From assembly GCA_007922225.1 (NCBI GenBank), contig ML680053.1, positions 14,639,877 through 14,703,876 on the forward strand: 64,000 bases of DNA, in the 5' to 3' direction. A model generated the notes under the pieces. It did no database searches. It worked only from the letters and a program-made list of their open reading frames with translations, and had not been told where the DNA came from. This DNA is from Emydura subglobosa (lineage: Eukaryota; Chordata; Testudines; Chelidae). A program made the position numbers and the translations under genes. Within the stretch, counting starts at the first letter, position 1, and the number at the start of each line of letters is the position of its first letter. Shown here piece by piece: positions 11,731 to 21,400 of this stretch.

Positions 11731-11934
11731 ATGTTTAAACTAGCAGAATTTACTATGTTAAGCCAGATAAACAGATATTCAGATATACTGGAAATGTATA
11801 GAAAAAATCAGATGTCTGCCTGTGAAAAAGAGGAATTAATAAGAGCGAAACTGTTAGCAGGATTGGCTATCAGAATGCCAGGTCTAACTGAGGAGCATCA
11901 GAAGCCCAAGCCTGTTCCTGGCATTAAGTCATGA
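11731..11934 (+). other. Unidentified 67-codon frame, possible exon or decayed coding fragment
   Basis: The frame reads MFKLAEFTMLSQINRYSDIL at its start and ends in KPVPGIKS before TGA. It is rich in charged and leucine residues and lacks the Pro/Gly/Arg or Ser/Leu bias of most chance frames here. AG precedes the ATG, so a splice acceptor is possible, but there is no strong pyrimidine tract. The frame is 650 bases upstream of an old CR1 but matches no part of CR1 I recognise. It may simply be a chance frame. Confidence 0.2.
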
Positions 11935-12589
11935 GAAAGCTTTATTCTCCTTGACTCTCCCTTAATTATTTCTACTCCTCCCTACTGCTTCTGAGGCGAC
12001 CAGGAGAAATGGGTCATTGCCACTGCTTTATTGTCCTGCAGGAGTCTTGTGGAGAAGGAGTGAGGCGGACTTTAAAGAGGCCAGAACCACTTCTTCTATC
12101 CCAGCGTCAGACTCCTCTATGCTTCCCATATCATTCATCCCAACTGAGGCAGTCACTATCTTCCAACCAGAAGGCTGTAGAAGCTGGGTCAGCTCTGAGC
12201 CTCATTGTGTGTAGAAGAGGTGGCAACTTTTTACTCCCTCTCCCCGCACTCCAACCCCACAAGACTAGCTGCTGTTGTCCTCCTTGTATTAATATACTTA
12301 CATTATTCAGTCACTAGATGGCTCTGTGTTTTATATAGAGTTCCAGACAGGGTGTGGTAAACAAAGCAGGTAAAGCTGGAACTCGAGCTATGTAGAAGTC
12401 TGTAGTTTATAATTGTTTGCTTTAGTAACTGCCTTCTGTTTAAGATGGAGCGTGATGCCACATATTGTAACATTACTTAGGGCATCCCACATGAGGCATT
12501 TTATAACCTATATGAATAGTTTTAAAGATGAAAATGTTTGTTTTCCTACAACTTAAAAGGTTTTTTTTTTTTCCTTTTTCAGCGGACAC
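11935..12589. other. No gene or clear repeat seen
   Basis: A 102-codon frame at 12,009-12,317 has no recognisable motif. A run of about 12 T followed by a pyrimidine stretch ends in CAG at 12,581-12,583, directly before the old CR1 begins. Confidence 0.35.
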
Positions 12590-12975
12590 AGCAACTATTA
12601 AACATTTTTAAATCTCCAGGACTAGTTAACTTAGACCCAAGAGTATTAAAAGAATTGGCTGAAGAGCTCTAAGCCATTAATGTTGATTGCTATCAAATCT
12701 TGGCTTATTGTTTTTAAAAAGTAAATGGGATGACCTGGGTTACTGTAGGCTGGCTAGCCTGACATCGGTCTCAAACAAAAGCGTAGAAAGGCTGATATGG
12801 GCTGCAATCAGAAAAGGATTAACATATGGTAAAATAATCCAGTCTACTTGGTTTTATGGAAAATAGGTCTTGTCAAACAGGCTTGATATTGTTTTTTGCT
12901 GAGGTCACACGTTTGATTGATAATGTTAACTGTATTTACGTAACATACTTAGACTGCTGTAAGACATTTACCTTC
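12590..12975 (+). pseudogene. Old CR1 LINE reverse transcriptase, segment 1 of 3
   Basis: Translation gives FKSPGLVNLDPRVLKELAEE and then a stop. This matches the CR1 reverse transcriptase region before the first palm motifs. Further words ('ggctggctagcctgacatc', then a frame reading TYLDCCKTF) follow the CR1 order up to the 'LDFxKAF' motif, where the sequence is cut by the Ty3/Gypsy insertion. Stops and frameshifts are frequent. The copy resumes at 16,047 and 18,639. Confidence 0.75.
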
Positions 12976-12980
12976 ATCCC

Positions 12981-14222
12981 TGTGAAGTGGGTTGACTCTT
13001 CGCTGGTACCTCCTTGTGCTCAGGCATGGTGTAGCATCTCTCTCCCCACTGGGTGTCTCCCACTGACAGCTTTCCACCTCTGTGGTGATGGTCCTCTTCC
13101 TGTGACTTGGCCTTCTGGTCAGGTCACTTTAAAGTCTCTCTCCAGGATAGTCCATGAACAAAAAGCAAAGGGAATTACTTCTTAGTAACTCAGTTAGAGG
13201 GGAATGATTCCCTCCCAGGGTGCATCAGAATTTGGTCCTCCCTTCCCTCTGGGAAGGGGGCCTTTGGGTAGTTGTCATCTGGGAAGCTCTGGCCTCCAGT
13301 CAGCCTTTCCTCAGGAGCTGAAAGTTTGTTCTTTTCCCTGGTCTGCCAACAAGTGAGCTGCCCTGCTCCTCTTTTAAGCTCCTCCGCCAGCCTGTGTATG
13401 CCTTACAGCTGTGGCAGCAGGGTGGAGCTGCCTGAGTACTGAGCTGTTCCTTAATCCCTTCTTGTCTGATATGGGATTTATATACTCATGTTTTGGTCAG
13501 GGCAGTAATGGATTCCGTGACTTTACCAGACTCTGTGACTTCTTTGGTTTCAGCTGTCTGAAGCTGGACCTGGGACTGTGAGCTCCCCCCACCCTGCGCG
13601 GCTGCCATCAGTACTGGAGCCAGGGCTGTATGACCCTGCCCCCTGGCTGCTTTGGCCAGCGCTGGAGCTTGGACTGTGCACCACTGTCCTGGAGCTGGGG
13701 CTGGAGCCAGGACTGTGCCCTCTTCCCCCCCCCCCCACAGATTTGACTGGGGCTGCAGCCAGTGAGCTCCTGCTCCATGGCTTTGGTCATGGCTGTGCAC
13801 CTTCTTCCCTGTGGCTGGAGCTGGGGTTGTGTGCTGCCCCACTGTGGCTGTGCACTTCTGCCTGTGACTGGGGCTGGAGCTGGGACTATATACCCCAACC
13901 CCGATGGCTTCATCTGGGGCTGGAGCAGGGGCCATGTGCCACACTCTGCAGCTTCAGCTGGGGCAGTGAGCCCTCTCCATGGCTGTGCCCAGGGCTGTGC
14001 GCCCCCATGACAGTGGTGCTTGGACTATCAGTCCCCCCACTCCATGAGGCTCCAGCTGTCATTCTTCTCCAGCCCCTCCCAGTCCTGCTCCCCAGTTATT
14101 TTTAGTAAAGTCACGGATAGGTCATGGGCTCCCGTGAATTTTGGTTTATTGCCCGTGACCCGTCCATGACTTTTACTAAAAATAAACGTGACCAAAATCT
14201 TAATCTTACTCATCACTCACCC
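12981..14222 (-). repeat. 3' LTR of the Ty3/Gypsy element, split by a transposon
   Basis: The segment 13,245-13,480 aligns with 15,795-16,040: shared words include 'tctgggaagctc', 'ttccctggtctg', 'ttttaagctcctcc' and 'ccagcctgtg'. The LTR is about 500 bases once the insertion at 13,490-14,206 is removed. The part 12,981-13,240 has no partner in the other LTR, which seems to have lost that half. Confidence 0.65.
13490..14206. mobile_element. Non-autonomous DNA transposon with a GC-rich minisatellite core
   Basis: The flanks carry TACTCAT at 13,483-13,489 and 14,207-14,213, so the target duplication is 7-8 bp. The left end reads GTTTTGGTCAGGG and the right end has the inverse, 'gtgaccaaaatc'. 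Subterminal 'ccgtgacttta' and 'gtaaagtcacgg' are also inverted. The middle is a minisatellite of units like 'ggctggagctggg' and 'ggctgtgc', which keeps frames of 152 and 175 codons open on both strands. These frames are compositional, not genes. Confidence 0.65.
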
Positions 14223-14239
14223 TGCTACTCAATATGGCA

Positions 14240-14760
14240 TCTAGGAAACCAGGGCCAGCAGATTGATCCCCTCCCTGACCCTCTGGAAAAAATCCCAGCA
14301 TTTTGGTGATCGTCTCCAGTTCTTTGCTGAATTTGGAAGGTGCACAGCTGGAGGGACAGATATCCGCACATAAGCCGGGGGTTCATATCTTTCATGGTGA
14401 TTAACCAGCTTAAGGGATCATGGTTGGTGATGAGCTTGAATGGGTTTCCCAGGAGATAATAGTGGGAAAAGTCCATGACCCATTTCATGGCCAGCTGTTC
14501 CTTTTCTATCACAGAATATGTCCACTCCTGAGGGAACAGACTGCAGCTCAGAGAGAATACAGAGTATTCCTCTCTATTTGCTTCTGGGACAATAGTACAG
14601 CTAAGCCCACTTCTGAGGTGTTGGTCTGCAAAATGAGCTCTTTTTTTGAGAAGTCAGGACTGAACAGGATAGGCTCTTTGCACAGTTGGTCTTTCAGCTT
14701 CTGAAAGGCCTTTTCACAGATCTCGGATAGCGAACCTTCTTGGGGCTACTGTCCTTAATT
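14240..14760 (-). pseudogene. Ty3/Gypsy RT thumb and RNase H remnant
   Basis: The minus-strand frame at 14,225-14,512 reads EKEQLAMKWVMDFSHYYLLG and then LITNHDPLSWL. This is the RNase H core of Ty3/Gypsy pol, in which the TDHxPL acidic motif appears as TNHDPL, so a key aspartate is lost. Upstream on the same strand, 14,570-14,730 translates to a piece with KAFQKLKDQL and SPDFSKKELILQTNTSEVGL, the link between reverse transcriptase and RNase H. Stops separate the parts. No integrase follows before the LTR. Confidence 0.7.
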
Positions 14761-15049
14761 AGGTCTGTGAGGGGGGGCTTCTATCATTGAAAATCTTGGC
14801 ATCAATCATTGGCAATAACCTATGAGTCCCTAAAATCTTTGCACTTGTTTCTTCATGTTTTGAAAAGCATTCTTTGAAAGCCTGGAGTTTGTCCACAAGG
14901 GGCCAGCCACTGCCCTTCCCCAAAGTGTGTTCCAGGTAGGTGGTCTCTTCTTTCCAAACCTTACACTTTGTTGGTTTTGAAGTTAGCCCAGTTCCCCATA
15001 ATGATTGAAGTACAACAGCAATTTGTGCTAGATGTTCTTCCCAATCTCA

Positions 15050-15500
15050 GCTGGAGACAACCACATCATCTCACTAGACTGCTGCATATAACCTATGTGG
15101 TTGAAGAACTTGATCAATGAGCTGTAGGAATATTGCGGTGGCACTGTAGAAGCCAAATGGCATAGTCCTAAACTGATAGAGACCAAATGGTGTAGCAAAG
15201 GCAGTTTTCACCTGCGATTCTGCTGTAAGTGTGATCTGCCAGTATTCTGTGGTTAGGGCTAACATGGTGATATATCAGGTCTCATCTATCTGGTTTAGTA
15301 GTTTGTCCGCTTGGGGCAGGGGGTGAGAATCAAATTTGGAGATAGCACTGACCTGTCTAAAGTCTATGCAAAAACGGATAGTGCCCTCCAGCTTTGGGAC
15401 CAATACCAAGTGGACTTTACCAGTTGCTCTGAAATTCTTCAGTGACCCCTCATTCTAACATCACATGGACCTCTTGCCTCACAGCCTCTTGCATTTTTGC
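15050..15500 (-). pseudogene. Ty3/Gypsy reverse transcriptase remnant
   Basis: The minus-strand frame at 15,074-15,265 contains YWQITL, TAFATPFGLYQFRTMPFGF and LQLIDQVLQPH, the fingers and palm of Ty3/Gypsy reverse transcriptase. Just upstream, in shifted frames, are LVPKLEGTIRFCIDFRQVSA and MQEAVRQEVHVMLE followed by a stop. The region containing the YxDD catalytic pair is not intact. Farther upstream (15,500-15,744) is a 101-codon frame that I cannot assign. Confidence 0.75.
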
Positions 15501-15794
15501 AGGGAGTGGCTGTGGGCTCTCCCAGGAGTTCCCCAGATTCTGTTTGGATTTGGAGTTGCATGAGATAAGTGCATCCTAGCCGGGATACAAACATTGTTGA
15601 CGAGACTTTTCCTAGGATTCTCACCTGAGAATCTCTGATCCAGGCGAAGGCATCCTCCCATTTGTATAGCAGCCTGGTCCAGTGAGGTGGGCTTTGGGCT
15701 GAAGGGGATAAGGAACGATAAATAAGCTCTTCCACTTCTTCCATGGCTTCAGAAGGTTAGTATGGTAAATCGTGTTAATACAAGTACGATATCA

Positions 15795-16046
15795 GAAACA
15801 GGGAAGGGCCTTCAGGCAGTGGTAATCTGGGAAGCTCCTTCCTTCAGTCAGCCCTTTTCCCAGGAGCTTAAGGTCTGTTCTATTCTCTTCCCTGGTCTGT
15901 CAACAAACAAGCTACTCTGCTCTCCCTTTTAAGCTCCTCCTCCAGCCTGTGCATGCCCTACAGGTGTGGTGCGGTGGAGTTACATGAGCACAGAGCAATT
16001 CCTCAGCCCCTTATTGTCTAATGTGAGCTCTGTACACCCCATCACA
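15795..16046 (-). repeat. 5' LTR of the Ty3/Gypsy element, half missing
   Basis: It is a direct repeat of 13,245-13,489, and the two copies have diverged a good deal, which suggests an old insertion. It begins on the minus strand with TGTGATGGGGTGTAC at the exact element end. The inner half of the LTR, the primer-binding site and gag are missing, so pol remnants abut it directly. Confidence 0.65.
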
Positions 16047-16454
16047 GTCCCACATGACATTCTGATAAAAAACATTAACATTATACAAAATCAATGCAGC
16101 CATTATTATATGAATTAAAAACTGGCTAACTGATCAATCTCAAAAAGTAATTGTAAATGGGGCATCATTATCATATAGGAGTATTTCTAGTGGGATCCCA
16201 GAGGGATCTGTTTTTGGACCAATGCTATTCAATATTTCTGTCAAAAATGTGGAAGAAAATATAAACTTATTATTGGTAAAATTTTCAGGTGACATAAAAG
16301 TTGATGGAGTGGTAACTAATGATTCAGACAAGTCAGTTATAAAGATCAACCTGGTCTTAACTTAGCTTAGCACAATGGGCTCATTTGAACAACATGCGTT
16401 TTAACAGAGCCAAATGCAAGGTCGTATATCTGTGAACAAAGAATGTAGGCCACA
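16047..16454 (+). pseudogene. Old CR1 LINE reverse transcriptase, segment 2 of 3
   Basis: After the Gypsy element the CR1 continues with 'ctggctaactgatcaatctc', 'tagtgggatcccagagggat', 'ttcaatatttctgtcaaaaa' and 'gttttaacagagccaaatgc'. These are the palm and following regions of the CR1 reverse transcriptase. The catalytic FADD region reads roughly FSGDIKV. The copy is cut again near 16,455 by a younger CR1. Confidence 0.75.
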
Positions 16455-16470
16455 CAGCAGGATACGGACC

Positions 16471-18547
16471 ATGGACTTCAGAAAAGCGGACTTTGACTCC
16501 CTCAGGGAACTGATGGGCAGGATTCCCTGGGAGGCTAATATGAGGGGGAAAGGAATCCAAGAGAGCTGACTGTATTTTAAAGAGACCTTATTGAGGGCAC
16601 AGGAGCAAACCATCCCGATGTGCAGAAAGAATAGCAAATATGGTAGGCGTCCAGCTTGGCTTAACAAAGAAGTCTTTGGCGAACTTAAACACAAAAAAGA
16701 AGCTTACAAGAAGTGGAAGCTTGGTCAGATGAGTAGGGAGGATTATAAAAATACTGCTCGAACATGCAGGAATGAAATAAGGAAGGCCAAAGCACAATTG
16801 GAGTTGCAGCTAGCAAAGGACATGAAGGGGAACAAGAAGGGTTTCTACAGGTATGTTGCCAACAAGAGGAAGATTAGGGACAGTGTGGGCCCCTTAGAGA
16901 ATGAGGGAGGCAACCTAGTGACAGAGGATGTGGAGAAAGCTGAGGTACTCAGTGCCTTTTTTGCCTCTGTCTTCACAGACAAGATCAGCTCCCAGACTAC
17001 TGTACTGGGTGGCACAGAATGGGAAGGAGGCGAACATCCTGCAGTGCTGAAGAAACAGGTCCAAGACTATTTAGAAGGATTGGACATACACAAGTCCATG
17101 GGGCCGGATGCAATGCACCCGAAGGTGCTGAGGGAATTGGCTGAGGTGATTTCAGAGCTATTGGCTATTATCTTTGAAAGCTCGTGGCAACAGTGGGAGG
17201 TCCCTGAGGACTGGAAAAAAGCAAATATAGTGCCCATCTTCAAAAAAGGGAGGAAAGAGGATCCAGGGAACTACAGACTGGTCAGCCTCACCTCAATCCC
17301 TGGAAAAATCATGGAGCAGGTCCTTAAGGAATCCATTTTAAGGCACTTGGAAGAGAGGAAGGTGATCAGGAACAGTCAACATGGATTCACCAAGGAAAAG
17401 TCATGCCTGACCAACCTGATTGCTTTCTATGATGAGGTGACTGGCTCTGTGGATGTAGGGAAGGCGGTGGATGTGATATAACTTGACTTTAGCAAAGCTT
17501 TTGATACTGTCTCACACAGTATTCTTATCAGCAAGTTAAAGAAGTATGGGTTGGATGAATGGACTATAAAATGGATAGAGAACTGGCTAGAGCATAGGGC
17601 TCAACGAGTAGTGATCAATGGCTCCATGTCTAGCTGGCAACCGGTCACAAGCGGAGTTTCCCAGGGGTCGGTCTTGGGGCTGCTTTTGTTCAACATCTTC
17701 ATTAATGATCTCGAGGATGGGGTAGATTGCACCCTCAGCAAGTTTGTGGATAACACTAAGCTGGGGGGGAGTGGTAGATACCCTGGAAGATAGGGATAGG
17801 ATACAGAAGGACTTAAACAAACTGGAGGATTGGGCCAAAGGAAATCTAATGAGGTTCAACAAAGAAAAGTGCAGAGTCCTCCACTTAGGAAGGAAGAATC
17901 CCATGCACAGCTATAGACTCGGGACCGACGAACTAGGCAGCAGCTCTGCCGAAAAGGACCTGGGGGTAACAGTGGATAAAAAGCTGGATATGAGTCAGCA
18001 GTGTGCCCTGGTTGCCAAGAAGGCTAATAGCATATTGGGCTGCATTAGGAGGGGCATTGCCAGCAGGACGTGGGAAGTGATTATTCCCCTCTATTCGGCA
18101 TTGGTGAGGCCACATTTAGAGTATTGTGTCCAGTTTTGGGCCCCCCACTACAAAAAGGATGTAGACAAGTTGGAGAGAGTACAGCGGAGGGCAACCAAAA
18201 TGATTAGGGGGCTGGAGCACAGGACTTATGAGGAGAGGCTGAAGGAACTAGACTTGTTCAGTCTGCAAAAGAGAAGAATGAGGGGGGATTTGATAGCAGC
18301 CTTTAACTACCTGAAAGGGGGTTTCAGGGAGGATGGGGCTAGGCTGTTCTTGGTGGTGGCAGATGACAGAACAAGGAGCAACGGTCTCAAGTTGCAGTTG
18401 GGGAGGTCTAGGTTGGACATTAGGAAAAAGATTTTCACTAGAAGGGTTGTGAAGCACTGGAATGGGTTACCTAGGGAGGTGGTGGAATCTCCATCTTTAG
18501 AGATTTTTAAGCTGAGGCTTGACAAAGCCCTGGCTGGGATGATATAG
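16471..18547 (+). pseudogene. CR1 ORF2 reverse transcriptase, three breaks and a damaged active site
   Basis: This encoded the reverse transcriptase that copied CR1 RNA at its target site. Visible in order are [20 protein letters not shown] (linker), [91 protein letters not shown] and the C-terminal [20 protein letters not shown]. It is broken by TGA at 16,567, TAA at 17,479 and a frameshift near the G-run at 17,763-17,769. The catalytic FADD box reads FVDN (17,743-17,754), so the second aspartate is lost. It cannot make active enzyme. Confidence 0.9.
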
Positions 18548-18615
18548 CTGAGGTTAGTCCTACTTTGAGCAGGGGGTTGGACTAGATGACCTCTGAGGTC
18601 CCTTCCAACTCTAAT

Positions 18616-18638
18616 ATTCTATGATTCTATGATTCTAT
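18616..18638 (+). repeat. CR1 octamer tail
   Basis: The tail is ATTCTATG twice followed by ATTCTAT, the tandem 3' tail that marks the end of sauropsid CR1 elements. It fixes the 3' boundary of the younger CR1. Confidence 0.9.
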
Positions 18639-19385
18639 CCTGGAATGCAGCAGTACTGATAAGGATGTAGGATCATAGTAAGTAACCAGCTGAACATGAG
18701 CTTCCATAGTGATTCTGTATCTGAAAAGGCAGATACAATCTTTGGATATATAAGCAGGGGAATATCAAGCAGGGATAGAGAGGGTGTTATTACCACTGTA
18801 TATGGCACTAGCAAGACCATTACTGGAATAATGTGCCCAGTTCAGATGTCCACATTTCGAAAAAAGATACTGAAAAATTGAAAAGCATTCAGAAACAAAC
18901 TATAAGGTTAATCTGATATTTGGAAAACATGTTTTATAGTGAGACACTTGAGAATTTCAATCTATTTGCTTTATCCAATAAAGGATTAAGATTTGACTTG
19001 ATTGCAGTCTACAGGTAACTACACAGAGAAGAGATTTCTGATAGTAGACAGCTCTTTAATCTGGCCGAAAAAAAAAAGGCAGAATAAGAACCAATGATTG
19101 GAAGCTGAGACTAGACAAATTCAAACTAGAAATAAAGTGCAACTTTTTAACAAGGAGAATAATCACGCATTGAAACTACTTACCTAGGGACATAGTTGAT
19201 GCTCCATCCCTTGAAGTCTTTAAATTAAAACTGGATTTTTATCTCTAATATATGCATTAGTTGAAACTGAAATTATGGGTTTGATGCAGAAATTGCTTGA
19301 TGAGGTTGTTTGGTCTGTATTATGTAGGTGGTGAGACTATATGATCATAATGATTCCTCCTGGCCTTAAAATGTATGAATCTATT
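18639..19385 (+). pseudogene. Old CR1 LINE, segment 3 of 3 with 3' end
   Basis: The old CR1 resumes with 'taaccagctgaacatgagct' and proceeds through 'gaataatgtgcccagttcag', 'cattcagaaacaaactataa' and 'ttgaagtctttaaattaaaa' to the end signature 'cctggccttaaaatgtatga'. It carries many stops. With segments 1 and 2 it makes about 1.5 kb of one LINE spread over 6.8 kb. Confidence 0.75.
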
Positions 19386-20270
19386 AATATAATATGGAGG
19401 TGAATGTGTTAATATTAAAGATGAGGAACGTCACGAATTTGGAAACCCTGGGTATGTTCGTGGCCCACGGACTACACTCTGGCCACTCCCACAGTAAATT
19501 TGCCAAGGACTGTGCCTTTGCATGAGAGCACTTTTAAAGAATATTTTAATGCTCTGGAGTTCGCAGATGATACGAAATTTGTTTCTGATTGCGAGTGCTG
19601 GTTTATAACGTGATATTTCCACGTTATTTTATCTCTTTATTTATTTATTTATTTATTTATTTATCTATTTATTTTGCATTCAAATTTGTAATCCAGTGAG
19701 GAAGGTTCACCCTCCCGGCTGTGATAATGCAAGCGTGAGCCTTCAAAACCATTACTCTAAAATGCCTTTTGAGTGGATTTAGCAATTTACAAAGGAATTA
19801 CTCATCATGTACCTGGCAGCAGGAACGAAACCCTTCTCAAAATTGTTGGGGAAGGTGTTTTGGTTTTTTTCACTCTGTTTTTTCTGAGTCTGAGATGTTT
19901 TTGACATAAGATCACTGTTTTGATGTTGCTTCTGCAGAGGATACTAATTTTAAAGAGGCGAGGGTAATGGAATTTATCAGTTGGAGGAGAATTATTCATC
20001 AACACCATAATTGAGAAAAGAACAAAAAACTTTGAATTGTCAAAAGAATTGACTCAATAGAAGCTCAAAGCTGGCATGCTTTTGATCCCAGAAACCTGTT
20101 TGCCATATTTGCATACACAAATAAGTCACTCAAAGAGCAAATAAAATCTAGGCTCCTGGCGCTACACAGATTAACAGATGAGCTTTAATGTAGTGTTTTT
20201 AGACTGATTTGTAAAATCAGAGTGTGTATTTCTATGTTGTAGTAAGGATGTGCTGAAATTGGTTGTATTT
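19386..20270. other. No gene seen; TTTA microsatellite inside
   Basis: The only recognised feature is the TTTA run at 19,636-19,676. The remainder is unassigned AT-rich sequence with frames under 70 codons. Confidence 0.4.
19636..19676. repeat. (TTTA)n microsatellite
   Basis: About ten TTTA units occur in tandem, with one ATCT-type interruption. Confidence 0.9.
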
Positions 20271-20290
20271 AAAACTCTGCTATTAGTATT

Positions 20291-21109
20291 TGTGATGGGG
20301 TGTACGAGCTCCGCTGTAGTCTGGCTGGGGTTAATCCCACTCTGTGGGCCAAGGAGGCCACGCCCCCTCAGCTCTATTGGGCATGCTCACCTGCAGCCCC
20401 CAACACAAAAGGGAGCAGTCCAGCTCACCACCAGATGGGCTGGACTGCTGAGTAGAGAGGATGCACCATGCAGGCTCTGGCCCTGGAGCGGCCAGAGTCC
20501 CAGACTGTGTAAACCAAGAGTACTGCAACCCAGGCAGATGCAGCACCACCAGAAGGAGGTCCAGAGGGAACAGCATCATCGGGAGCTGCAACAGTTGACA
20601 ACCCCTGTGACTTCCGAAAGCTATGGATTTTGTTGCTAGAGAAAGTGGTAGGAAGTAGCCCAGGGAACTTAAACTTTGCTACAGTGGGGAATTGAGGAAC
20701 TGATCAGCATGTTTTGGGAGGACCCCACTGACTTGCTGGTGAGAACCCCTGCTACTACCAGGGCCCTGGGCTGGAGCTCAGAGGAGCCCCACTGCCCTGG
20801 TGCCGCACACGCCTAGGTGGTGCCCACTTCCCCAACATACCACTAAGCCATGCAGCCTTGACTGCGGGGATCACTCTATTGACTCCAGCCATTAGGCCAG
20901 GCTGCCCTGACCCAAAGGGCCACCCTATTGACTCCAGCCATTAGGACACGTCACCCTCAGCCACAGGACTGCTCCAGTGACTTGGATCCCTAGGTCACAT
21001 AGCCCAGACTGCAGGGGCAACCATACTGACTTGGACCAACAGACTTATCTGCCCCAAAATGCAGGGTGGGAAGTTAGACCCAGGCGCAGGATGTACAGGC
21101 CCCACGACA
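20291..21109 (+). mobile_element. Solo LTR, Ty3/Gypsy type, perfect 5-bp TSD
   Basis: This 819-bp unit starts TGTGATGGGGTGTAC and ends GTACAGGCCCCACGACA, so it has TG...CA ends and extended inverted termini. GTATT lies directly on both sides (20,286-20,290 and 21,110-21,114), a perfect 5-bp duplication as made by Ty3/Gypsy integrase. The start matches the start of the LTR at 16,046 (minus strand), so the families are related. There is no pol. A Gln-rich 129-codon frame at 20,250-20,639 crosses its left border and is not a gene. Confidence 0.8.
20835..21055 (+). repeat. ~49-55-bp tandem repeats inside the LTR
   Basis: The word 'ctattgactccagccattag' starts at 20,876 and again at 20,925, a 49-base period. 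Looser versions follow near 20,970 ('ccagtgacttggatcccta') and 21,025 ('catactgacttggaccaac'). About four units are visible. Confidence 0.7.
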
Positions 21110-21210
21110 GTATTATTTGTACTATGTTACCCAGAGATCTTAGTCAGGATCAGGGCCCTCCTGTGCTAGGTGCTGTACAAACACACAATAAGACACTTCA
21201 ATAGCTACAA

Positions 21211-21369
21211 ACTGCTTAGGGAAGTTGTGGAATCTCCTTCACTGGAGGTTTTCAAAAGGAGGCTGGATATCCATCTGTCTTGGATGGTTAAGACATAACA
21301 AATCCTGCATCTTGACAGGGGTTTAGATGAGATGACCCTTGCGGTCCCGTCTAACCCTATGATTCTATG
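21211..21369 (+). mobile_element. Severely 5'-truncated CR1, with probable TSD
   Basis: It begins in the last codons of ORF2 ('gcttagggaagttgtggaat', matching 18,469-18,489 of the younger CR1) and ends with 'gtctaaccctatgattctat'. The flanks 'atagctacaa' (21,201-21,210) and 'atagcttacaa' (21,370-21,380) look like a target duplication with one base gained or lost. Only 159 bases were inserted. Confidence 0.8.
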
Positions 21370-21400
21370 ATAGCTTACAATCTAATTTGCTTTAACAGCA

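Larger units (their letters stand above)
12981..16046 (-). mobile_element. Decayed Ty3/Gypsy LTR retrotransposon
   Basis: On the minus strand the element starts TGTGATGGGGTGTAC and ends CCCACTTCACA. Flanks ATCCC (12,976-12,980) and GTCCC (16,047-16,051) form a 5-bp target duplication with one change, and removing the element rejoins the old CR1 reading ('ccttcatccc' to 'acatgacattctg'). Inside are pol remnants in the order reverse transcriptase (15.05-15.5 kb) then RNase H (14.24-14.76 kb). Integrase and gag are missing. A 717-bp non-autonomous transposon lies inside the left LTR. The element cannot code for working proteins. Confidence 0.8.
16455..18638 (+). mobile_element. Younger CR1 LINE, 5'-truncated, 3' end intact
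   Basis: It starts inside the endonuclease-RT linker ([20 protein letters not shown]) and runs to a complete 3' end with 'ggactagatgacctctgagg' and an octamer tail. About 2.2 kb remain of the 4-5 kb usual for a full CR1. It sits inside the older CR1, whose sequence resumes at 18,639. Few breaks have accumulated compared with the older copy, so it inserted later. Confidence 0.9.
20271..21400 (+). repeat. Dispersed repeat copy split by a solo LTR and a CR1
   Basis: With both insertions removed, the host sequence reads from 'ctattagtatt' through 'atttgtactatgttaccc', 'tcaggatcagggccctcctg' and 'tgctaggtgctgtacaaaca' to 'agcttacaatctaa'. The same words recur at 1.27, 4.45, 29.24/30.75, 33.43 and 44.0 kb. 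It is non-coding and its class is unknown to me. Confidence 0.6.

Noticed and set aside
12548..12584. Strong splice acceptor-like pyrimidine tract
   Set aside because: It directly precedes decayed CR1 sequence with an early stop and has no matching donor. More likely it is a poly-T run next to a LINE boundary.
13486..14105. 152- and 175-codon frames on opposite strands as genes
   Set aside because: Both are produced by the minisatellite inside a DNA element and are repetitive in protein sequence, with no known fold.
20250..20639. 129-codon frame with a Gln-rich end as a gag start
   Set aside because: The frame begins outside the LTR, crosses the exact insertion border at 20,291 and lies within the LTR, so it cannot be a retrotransposon gene.
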